In this document: positions 12,301 to 24,300 of the stretch, one piece after another | How the letters are laid out: each line of letters starts with the position of its first letter | How positions within the stretch are numbered: position 1 is the first letter of the stretch | DNA from: Phyto melanocephala | Taxonomy: Eukaryota > Arthropoda > Insecta > Diptera > Rhinophoridae | DNA length: 64,000 bases | Reading direction: 5' to 3' | NCBI GenBank assembly: GCA_941918925.1 | Contig: OW799233.1 | Location: 47,887,341 to 47,951,340 of the forward strand | Notes under the pieces: model-generated | The model's input: only the letters and a program-made list of their open reading frames with translations | Databases searched by the model: none | Told to the model about the DNA's origin: nothing | Position numbers and translations under genes: made by a program

Positions 12301-15300
12301 GTGCGCGTGTGTCTGTATGGTTTTGGTTACACAACATTGATCATTTTTATTAAATTTCATCTCTTACTCTATTTTATGCTCTTTGCCATTGGTACATCAT
12401 TGTAACTGTTTATTTTGTTCTTATTTCTATGTGGGTGTGTGTGTGTTTATTTTGCGTGTACATATTTTATTATTGTAATAAAAAATAACTGCTGCAAATG
12501 CACCAACAAAAAAAAAAAAAAATTCACCATATTTCTTAACACACATACAAAATCACAAACAATAAAATTTACATCAAAATTAAACGCCCAAAAATTCAAA
12601 TCTTATGTCTAAAAAAAATCGCTTAAAATTCACATTTTTTGTAAAAATGAAAATAAAAAAAAAAACAAAAAAATTTACAAAAACCCACACAAACAAAAAT
12701 CGTTAAAATTGAAAACGATTTAAATAAAAATTGAAAGGCTTTGATGCTTTGGGTGATGTTTTAAAACCCGGCATAACGTCTACAATAAATACAACTGTTG
12801 GCAAAGTACCAGCAGGAAATCAAACAAATATTAATAATGCAGGTATTGCCTCTCAAGATCATCTACACCAACAACAACATCAGCAACAGCAACAGACAGC
12901 CAGCACTGGAAAGCTTTTAACTGGTGATTTGGATAGTTCGCTCATGTCTCTAGTTGAAAATTTAAATATTAATAAATCAGCTACAACAAAGTGAGTAAAC
13001 AAACAGCAACAACAACAACAACTACTACATCTACAAAAACACAGATATTAGCTAAACATTATAATTTTTTTCATCTCCCTCTTAAAATTCTCGAATGTCA
13101 TTTGCAAAATTTAATTTTTTTTTACTTTCATTAATCCAACATGTCTGTGTACAGGTTCCTAAAATTTTTTAATGTCAATTTCATTAATCTTTCTTTGTCT
13201 GGGAGCTAAAATTAATGGAAAACTCTACATTTTTATTAATAACGCAACGTATTTTAATACACTTTGTATTGCTTGTCATTTGTAGAAATAAACATAGAAC
13301 TTTCGAAAGGGGTATTTTCGAAATTATTGTTTAACGGTTGACAGATTATTTTTTTTTAAACAAGTTCTTAGATTGTTTTACCGTACGCTAAAGATACGCT
13401 TGAAACCAAAATGAATAAAGATAAACCTCAACTTGTCCCTACATATTGGATTAATCTGAAGCGTTATTTTGCTATAAATTGGTTATCTTTAGTAAAAAAT
13501 TAAAATATTTTTAATATCTTCAAAGTCGTACGTACCATAACTAAGTGATCCTAACCCTTTAAAAATCCTGTACATTTGGAAAAACTCAATATCCTTCCAT
13601 AAACCTCTCTTTACCTCTCTCAACTTTAACGTTCATATACTCATTATATCTAAAACATTTGTATTTACATATATTGTGTATCATTCATTCATTACAAAAA
13701 AAAAAAGAAAAAAAAAAACAATCAATGCAGAAAACAAAAACTTCTTCCCATTATATTCATTCCATAGACCTGTGCAATGGAATTCACCTAAAAATACTGC
13801 GAAACCTGGTGCTAATTGGACACCTCAACCAATGGCTGCTACTACGGGTGCTGGCTATCGTCCAATGGTGAGTGTCTTTGTCTCTCTCTCTCTCTATCTC
13901 TATTTGAAAATCATAAGAAAAAAATACAAAAAAATGCAAAAATTATGAAAAAGTACCAACTACAGTCAGACATACATATTCTTCTATTTTGCTTCTTATT
14001 TTTTTAAATGTTTGCTATTTTTGTGTTTTTTTTTTCTATTTGTTTTAAAAACGTTTGAAAAAGAAATCGCAATTCTAAGCTTAGTTAAGTTCTTAAGTAA
14101 ATTTAGGTTAAAAGCGTAAATTTAAGAAATTCTAATTCTAATTTATAAATAAAAATACATAAACACGTTTAATTGAAATTTGTGCCAATAAACAAGGTTT
14201 TTAGGTTTTGATACATTTTTATTAATTTTATTTTTCTTACTCTTTTATACTACACACATCACTGTGTCTCCGACTGTTATTTATTTTTTTTATTTTTTTG
14301 CCCTTTTCACTGTAGTTAAGTTAATAGTTTTATTATTATTTTGTAATTATTCTATTTCACTTAAATTAAATATTTTGTTATTGTATGCTTAATAAGACCT
14401 TTGTAAAGAAATAAAAAGAAATCAGTAAAATTAAATTGTTGCAAGAATAACTTTAAATAAATGTTAAGGTTGTATATTGATGCCTTACTTCCTCAACCTC
14501 GTAACTTTGACTTCTTCATATCAAACGATTGCTATTTTTGTGTTCCATTACTGCAACAACTCATATTATTACTACTTACATATATACATAAATGTAACCA
14601 ATTCCTTAATAATTACATTTAAACTTTTAACCAAACATTAAAGTAAAAAACGACGAATCGTTTTTTTTTACTCCTGAAAAGTTGTATATTTTAAGATACG
14701 AGGTTGAGAAAGTAAGGCATCAATATAGTAAAGGTATTCACTACACTAATTTTAGCCTTTCAAAATTATAAAAAATATTGAATATGCACTTATGAAAATA
14801 CTGAAAAAAGTCGCACTATTGCTCTTTGCACTTCCTTTAAACAAATGGTTTGTTTATCCACTTTGAAAAAATTTGCCAAAAATATTTATATGATTGCGTT
14901 TTCAATGGCCAGTAGCCATTTTGTACTGCTTAACATTATCTTTTTGTTAAAAATATTGCTCTTTTTTTGTACTTTTGCATGATAAAACTTAGTAACGTTT
15001 TATTATATTAAGTAAAGAATTTCCCTCATAATTTTATAAATTTTTCAAATCATAATTATAATCAACTAGCGGACCCGGTGAACTTCGCCTCGCCCAAAAT
15101 GACACCTGTCAGATTGCGCAAAGTCTAAGTCAACGTATAACGCCATCTATCGGATTTTGGCTGAGAACTTTCTATTTTTTCATTTGAAAGACATTAAGGA
15201 ATAATTTCACACAAAATTTCATACAAAAACTCGATTTTCGATTTTTCCAAGTTTCCGACCTTTCCGGAGGGATTTTCCAAATTTTTCTTCCGTAAAAACC

Positions 15301-18300
15301 TTTTCCTCGAAAATACGAACAACTGACAAAAATTTTTACAGAAATTTTATGAAAAAGTTCTAATTTTAGCCTTTCAAAATTATAAAAAATATTGAATATG
15401 CACTTATGAAAATACTGAAAAAAGTCGCACTATTGCTCTTTGCACTTCCTTTAAACAAATGGTTTGTTTATCCACTTTGAAAAAATTTGCCAAAAATATT
15501 TATATGATTGCGTTTTCAATGGCCAGTAGCCATTTTGTACTGCTTAACATTATCTTTTTGTTAAAAATATTGCTCTTTTTTTGTACTTTTGCATGATAAA
15601 ACTTAGTAACGTTTTATTATATTAAGTAAAGAATTTCCCTCATAATTTTATAAATTTTTCAAATCATAATTATAATCAACTAGCGGACCCGGTGAACTTC
15701 GCCTCGCCCAAAATGACACCTGTCAGATTGCGCAAAGTCTAAGTCAACGTATAACGCCATCTATCGGATTTTGGCTGAGAACTTTCTATTTTTTCATTTG
15801 AAAGACATTAAGGAATAATTTCACACAAAATTTCATACAAAAACTCGATTTTCGATTTTTCCAAGTTTCCGACCTTTCCGGAGGGATTTTCCAAATTTTT
15901 CTTCCGTAAAAACCTTTTCCTCGAAAATACGAACAACTGACAAAAATTTTTACAGAAATCGGCCCAGCCGTTCTCATTTAAGAATTACTATAAATTTTTT
16001 ACAGCATTTTTATACCCTTCACACTGAACAAGTAAGAGTGCTATATTCGGCCGTGGCGAATCTTATATACCCTTCACAACGTGTAGTCATGCAAAACCAG
16101 TAGCGTGTATCATCATTTATCTTATATGAAATACGTACATACATATATAAAAAACATACATATATAAAAACATCCCATTGTAAAATTAAAAATTTACGAT
16201 GTATGTTAAAAAAAAATATTTAAAAAAAATTAAAAAAAATTAAAAAAAAATAAAAAAAATAAAAAAAAAAATTAAAAAAAAAATTAAAAAAAAAAAAAAA
16301 AAAAAAAAAATTAAAAATATAAATAATATATAAAATAAAAAAAAAATAAATTTTTTTTTTTTTGGCTAAGCTGGTATTCGATGCCACGTTTACTCCAACC
16401 AGTATACACGTTTGTATGTATGTATGTTGTTTTGTAATGTTGTTTTTGTGAAAAAAAAATCGAGGTGGTCGTGGCTTTTTGCTCATATCTCAGTTGTTTA
16501 TGCACCGATGTTTCTGATTTTTAATACCGACCTACTCCCGAATATTTCTGATATATTAATACCTCACCCGGCGGTATCGGGGGCCTTTAAAAAGTTGATT
16601 TCAACATACACACGGACAGACTGACAGAGCTCAATAACAAATAATTTTCAAATGTGTTCAGAAATAACAAAGTTCATATGTATGTACTGTTAAATTTTTT
16701 AAAAACAGAATTAATTTGCCATAAAGCAAACATAAGCCAGCATGCTGCGTTATTGCTGAACACATTTGAAAAATATTTGTTGATTATTATACCCAAGGCG
16801 AATCAATCAGGTGACTGCATAACTACAACAAATACAATAGAAAAAACAACAGGCATTTTGTTAGTGTTTTTGAGTACGTAGAATGTCAGTATCAAGGCGA
16901 ATTGAAACTCGCCTTTGTTAATTTTTGACAACTATGAACAATTTACCTTGTTTATTGAAATATTAATTTTTTATTATCTTTAGTTTAATTTATGTATTTA
17001 TTTCGAATTCTTGAAACGAAATTCAAGCTAACAGCTATAAGTTACACAAAAAAGAAGTTGATTCTTTGTTGTTTAAAAATTCATCCACTGCTGAAGTTGA
17101 GAAAAGCCAAAAAGTATTAGAAGGTATTCCTAAAAACAATTCAAAAATAAAAACTCATGATATTTCTTAAATAATAGGTTAAACTAATAACAAATAATAA
17201 CCGCAATATGTCTGTTTGGAAACCCAATTTCCGATAGCTTCTATTATTCTATTACCTACTGGATCTAGCAAGAACAGACAAGAAAGAAACAATAGCTCTA
17301 CGAAAGAAATTGAAACTTAACAAAATAAATTGTAAAATGGTAAATGGTAATTTCTTTCTAAATAAAAGCTTAAAATAACACAGATATAGATGATTTTATT
17401 GAAGGTAAATTACAGGTTAATAAATCAAGTAATGTACAAAGTGTTTAAAAGATTGACTAGAAAATCTCGTGAAATTTTAATAAATTACGTAACTAAAACC
17501 CACTCTGTGGAAATAACTTACAAAATTCAAACAAAACTCGTGCAATAAAATATTAATGAACACCTCACTTATATTTTGCTTTTAACTGACAAAACGAAAT
17601 CTTAATCCTTTCTAAAATAAAATGCGTTTCCACATTTTGGAAAACCCTATGATAAAATAATCAGGCGCATCTCTTTACCAGAAGAGCCCATCTTTAACTT
17701 CGGTTATTTTATATATGTTCATATGTATTTGTATAACGTATTTAAATATACATAAGTATAAATTATTTACTTTGACTGACTGTCCAAGATAGTCACTGAG
17801 ATGTGCCCAACACGTCCATTTGTTTTTTGTGCAAAATAGGAGCATTTTGGGTTAAAACTACGATAGTTTCCCCATGTCCGAGGATATTTTATTTCTTTAT
17901 GATCTGTCTTGTGAAGTCCAAGTCAAATAAAATATGTATGCTCCTTACACGTCTACAATTCTAAGCCTGTTCGAAATTGAAAACCCAAACAGCCCACATA
18001 TGGACTGTGCACTGCTGGTGCTTTCTGCAAACAGCCCATGTATAGGCTGTGGACAGTTAACCTGTTAAAATGAAAGAAGAATTAAATAAGAAATCAGTGG
18101 CATTAAAAGTAAATAATAATTACGGGTTTAAATTGCTGATTTTCCTTCCGTAGCTTGCAATGCCTATCTTCGGGCACCTCAAATATATTAATATATTCAC
18201 CCATTTGAAGATCTATAGTCTATTGTTCCCTGGTTCTTTCTACCTGAATCGACACACAACGATAATCCATTAAAAGTTTTCACATACCCAGAATAAATTA

Positions 18301-21300
18301 CATTGTTTATATTTTTGGAGTACCTTTTAAAAAAATTATGTTTTAACGCATACATATGTAGATAATGAGAACTCCTAGTCGTTATCCATTTAAGAATCTA
18401 TTGATATTTTTTAAGTTCTATATTTTTTTCAATATTTGTTTTCTTTTAAAAAATTTGTTTTTTAACATTTATATTTTCAAATCAAAAAAATGTAAACAAA
18501 GGCGAATTTATGTGACAATTAAGTACTCAACAAAATAAAAAAAATGAATCAGCTGACTTTATACGGTCACCTTATCAATCCACCTTGATTATACCCTTCA
18601 CACAGTGAAAAAGGGTATATATAGGTTTGTCATTCCGTGTGAAATTTCTACAATTTTCATTTCCGACCACATAAAGTATATATTTTCCTAAAGCTTATGA
18701 ATAGGGGAGTCGATTAAGCTCTGTCAGTATGTCCGTCCTTCCGTGTGTATGTTGATTGCCTTGATTTAGTCCCTTAAGCGCTAAAAATGTGTTGTTCTTA
18801 TTAAAAGTTCAGCAGACGCACTGAGTTTTTTAAAATTGTAATATGTTTGTCTTAAATATACAATAACAAAATATTTAAAGTTTTTGTTTTATAATTTTTT
18901 GGAATGATTTTATAGTTTATTTTTTTATACAAATGCACAAATTTCTTTCTTTCAACTAAGTTTTCATTCTGTTTTTTGTTAATTAGGTAAAAGGCTAAAT
19001 AAAATGTGATTTTTTCTAAAGTATTTATTAAAACTTTATACATATTTATTGATCTTTAAGATTCTATTATCTTATAATTTATTTTAATTATTTTAAGTTT
19101 AATTTTCTATTTATGTTATGTCATTTCCTAACTAACCTTTTTTGTTTTTTTTCCTTTTTTTTCTTTTTATGTTGTTTATTTCCGTATCATTTTTATTTAT
19201 GATTTGGTTTTTATTTAAATTGGTTTCGAAACTCTTTGCCTTAATACACCAATCCAAATTTGAAATCAATCACTATCAATGCATTTCAACAAAATCAATC
19301 ACTCAACCAACCAACCAACCACCTCCAATAAATTTTTAAATAAAAAAAAAACAACAAAAATAACTGCCACCCTAAAAACTAATAATGATAATACCTATAA
19401 CAACAACAATTAATAAAATAACAATGTTATTTATTTAAAATTACAAAATTCAATTTTAATTATTTTTAATATTCCTTTACAAAAAAAAAAAAAATTAATA
19501 AAAATATTTATATGTATTTAAAACAAATAAATAAAATTACATTTTCTATGTCAAATAATGATACAAATTCCAATTAAAATTCAAATTGATTGTATTAGGC
19601 ACATGGCATGACTGTAAGTCCTGCGCCAATCACAATTAATCATCCGTATATACATGCTAGTTATCCTGTAATACCAAATTATATGCAGGTAAGATTTATT
19701 TTAATTTATTTTTTTTTATCCTTTTTTTATTTTTTCTTTGGTTTTGTTAAATTTCAGTTTTTTTGTGTTCAATATATTTAAAATTTAATTTTTATTTTTT
19801 ATTTGGTTCCCCATTTTATTTTGGTTTACAATTTTAATTTCGTTTTGTTATGTCTTAATACTATTAATCTAAATATTAATACTGAATTAAAAGAAAAAAA
19901 AAATCATCCCAACCTTTATCCTTCTCTCTCTTTCTCAAGTATATTTAGAAAATAGAAAAACGCGTTTTCCTCCTTCACTAACACACTGCCTCTTTGTTTT
20001 TCATTGAGATTTGCTATTATTGTGTAAAATATAAAAATTAAAGTAAATTTTAAAACACCTGTAGTTTTGTACATTCTATTGTATTTAGAAATAAAAAAAA
20101 TTATTAGTTTATTTTAATGGTTTTTTTTTGTACTGTAGTCTTTTCAAAGCCCCACAGGAAAGTATTCCCAAAAAAAGAAAAAAACTTTATTAATTAAACG
20201 AGAAATACTTGAAAATTATAAAAACTTAAAAATAAAGCAATTATTTAATAAAAGTCATGCCACATTATGCCAAGCGCACAATTGGGACGAACGACGAATT
20301 TTTCGCTGCGAATATTCGACATCAAAAATAAAACACATTCATATGGGCATTTCCATGTCATCGTACGTGACATTTGTACTCCTATAAAGTGGAATAATTT
20401 TTGCAAAAGTAAGAGTAACTGAAACAAAATTAGATCTGTATGTTACATTCAAAGGGTACTTTATTAAAAAAAATTAATTATATTATTATCATTGTTGTCT
20501 AAAATATTCAGAATAATAAGAATATATCGTACGTGATATAAAACAGCAGTGATTTTGAGGTATATATGGATAAATGAAAAAATCTGCAAATCTTGGGAGG
20601 TATTTTTTCTTTTTTTAATTTCTTACACTAAACCAAATATTTTTCATTTAAAATCCATCATACTTAATTGAAAACAATCTTTAAATGATTTTATAATAAA
20701 TTCAATTTAATATCGTTTGTGACATATCGTACGTGACAGATTTTTCTCTAATAGTATTCTTAGGTAATAAAATTTATATTATGTTAAGAAAAAACATTAA
20801 ATTCTAAATTAGGTGCTCTTGCGACTGTTTAAATACGAATGACGGAGACAAATAATGTTTTCGCACTACGTACGTGACATTAAAATAACAGCCAAGGGAA
20901 ATAAAAAAAAAAAACCACTAATTGGACTTTATATTTTCTTTTATGGATCTTATTAATTATTGTTGTTACCTTAATTTTAAACTATACTTACAATTGCAAT
21001 TTATTTTTACAATTTAGTCGCTAAAAATAAAAATAGTTGATTGCAATTCTTTAAAATAAGTCAAAGAGATAATAAGATTAAACTATTATTATTGCTAATT
21101 GAATTTTTATTTTGTCAATAAACTTATATTGAAAAACTTTCAAGAGTTTTTATTTTTACATTCGTGGTTGACATATTCATGGAAATGTCCATATGTGACC
21201 TTCTCCGAGAAAAGGGACCTAGTGTGTGAAAATGAAATTTGAGAAAAGCACATTCTTTGTAAACGTTTACTTATACGTAAAAAATAGTTTTTACTATGAC

Positions 21301-24300
21301 AGAAATTATATTTATTATTTTGTTGAGTTTCACAAAAATTTAAATTTTTTCGATTATTTTTCTTTGCACAAATAGTAAACAATTTTATCATCTATAAAAG
21401 ATGTTACTTTTTTGTCGTTATTCGTCGTTCGTCCCAGTTGAGCGCCGATCATAAGCTGCTAAGAACGGCGACAATTAAATTCGCTGTAGTCATTGCGTAC
21501 ACTCTCAGTTACAGCTGCTAATTTTCACTACGTGATGGTTGTGGTCTAATCGGTCGAGTATGCTTTTGGGTTTAAAAAATTAAGATTTATAAATTCAGAA
21601 TTTGCAAAAATTACTCTAAAAATAATAAAAGTAACAGTTTTTTCTTCTTAAAAAACTTCAACTTGGTTGATTATTACCTACATTTAGAATTTTATGTTTA
21701 CAAAATATAAAATAAAAGAGAAAAAGTAACTTTTTGGTCGTCCAAATCAATAAACACAAATTTTAAGAATATATGTTCACGAACGTAAAAATACAAAGAG
21801 TTCAATAAAAATTTCAAATTCATTCTCAACTTGAATCAATAATCCTTTATTTCATTATTTTAGCTTCATAAACGTAGAAAATACAAAAGGTCCCATAAAA
21901 ATTCAAAAATGTACCTTTTTGGTCGCTCATAACATTTTTAGTCTCACCTCGTATCCATAGCCACTAATTTCAAAATTCTAACTTCGCAAACGTTAAAAAT
22001 ACAAAAAGTACCATTAAATTCAAAAAAGTACCTTTTTGGTCGCACCTTACATTTTCAGTCTCACGTGGAATTAATAGTTCTTGATAGTACAGTTCTAGCT
22101 TCATAAACGTAGAAAATACAAAAAGTACCATTAAAAAGGCAAAAATACATTTTCGGTCGCCCATAACATTTTTAGTCTTACCTTGTATCAATAGTCACTA
22201 ATTTCGAAATTCTATCTTAATAAACCTAGAAAATACAAAAAGTACCCAAAAAACAGAAAAGTTTAAAATGTTTAAATATTTATGCATTAAAAAAATATTT
22301 TCATAGACATGATTTAATGTGAGTAAATCTACTCTATTTTGCATATTAAGTAATTATGATCTAAAAAGTACCAAAATGTTTTCCCCTTTCTACCCTGTTA
22401 TGAATGTGTTTAAATATAGACCAAATTACATTGTCTGGTAAAGTTCCTATTACAAATTTTATGGAAATTGGCCCTTTAATTAAGAATTACACACATTTCT
22501 GGTGTTTTTTCCTTTTTGGTACCTTTTTTGTCCCCCAAAAAGTTTCCAAAAGTTTTACCTAAAAAATTATCCATATTTTATTAGGCAATAATAATTATTA
22601 AATTTAGTCCCACTGAATAATATTAGAAAAGTTTCTTTTAAAAAAAGTACTAAACATAGGGAAAATGTTTACCCCTTATACATATGAATTTAAAAAAGTG
22701 TTGAAATCCTATTGATATTTTTTTTGGCCATAATACAGTTAAAATTTTTTTCTAGCTTTATGTGTTTGGAAGTTACATAGGGTACCAAAAAAGTACCAAA
22801 TTATAGTTTTTACCCATTTTTAGGGGTTGAAAATTCAAAAAAAGGCCAGACACCTGTTAGCTTATTTCCTGTGCAAATCACAATACTTTTTCAATTTAAT
22901 TTGTATCATTTTTAGTTTAGCAGATATAAGATTTCCGATTTTACCCGTTTTTACCCTTTTTTACCCCCTTGAAGTACGAATTTAAAAAAATCCCTTCTTA
23001 GTGGAGCTATAAATTGAAAGAGGAACCGATTGTCCAAATTTCATGTTTGTTGATCTTTGCGTTTGGGCTGTGCGATGATGAATCAGTCAGTCAGTCACGT
23101 TACTCTTATAAAGGGTCCGCCATCTAACATTTTTTGTTTCAACTTGTGCTTATTTTGTGAATAGTAACACTTAGCTCATGTCTGATTTGACAGATAATTA
23201 GTTTTATCCTTCCGCTGAACGAATATGGCTGTGTATACGCTTGAACAACGCTGGGAAATATTGCGACATTACTTTGGCCGATTTTGCCAAAAAAAAAATC
23301 ATCTTTTCAGATGAAGCTCATTTTGATCTTGGCGGGTATGTAAACAAACAAAATTGTCACATTTGGGGCACAGAAAACCCGCACGCATACATTGAAAAGC
23401 CGATACACCCAAAACGAGTCACTGTTAGGTGCGGATTTTGGTCCAGAGGCATAATTGGGCCATTTTTCTTCGAAAATGAGCAAGGAGTGGCCTTAGTCAA
23501 TGGCGATCGTTATCGGGCCATGTTGAACGAATTTTTGTTCACAAAAATTTAAGAGGAGGATATTGGCAACATTTTTTTATAGCATTTAAAAAAAAAAAAG
23601 TTTTTTGGCGGACCCTTTAGAAGATTATTAAACATTTTTAAATTTTTTATTTTATGACAATACGACCCTTAGGACACATTGAGAATTAGCCAATTATATT
23701 TAAAATTTTTAATCATTAAATATTGTGTCGAGAAAAGGAATTTTTTTTCAAAAACCTTATTCTCCGAGTTTCATATTTTCATAGCCCAGGCAAGGCATAT
23801 TTCTTCATCAGGTAATTGCAGTTCGGAGAGAAGTTTTTGTTTATTTTTTTTATATATGAAGTTTGACATTTAAAATTCATTAGAAAAGAGAGAAAATTGT
23901 TTTTTATTTATGCATTTTGACAGCGGAAACTTAAAATAAGTGTTGAAAAAAATAATCAGCTGGCGAATCAAGAGTACCTGATGAATAAATATGCCTTGAG
24001 CCCAGGTTTCATCAGTATAACACTTCTATGCGTCTTCTTGTTACTGTAAAAGCTTAGGTTCCCAATCAGTGCTTGTCAGGTCAACTTCTGGACATCTGTC
24101 TGAACTCCATAATAAGAATGGGCTCCTTTAAGAATTTTTTAGATGTCTTTTGTGATACTTATTGAAAGGGATCAGTGTTAATTTTATTTTTTAATAAGGG
24201 TAAAATGGACATGCCACTTTAACATGGCGTTGTCATTAGAAGGTTTAATTGATATATTTTGGACGCTGTGTGACGGATTAGCAAGCTGTTCAAAGTAAAT

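Noticed and set aside
16220..16486. Phe-rich minus-strand frame of 88 codons
   Set aside because: Translation of an A-rich tract in an INE-1-like element.
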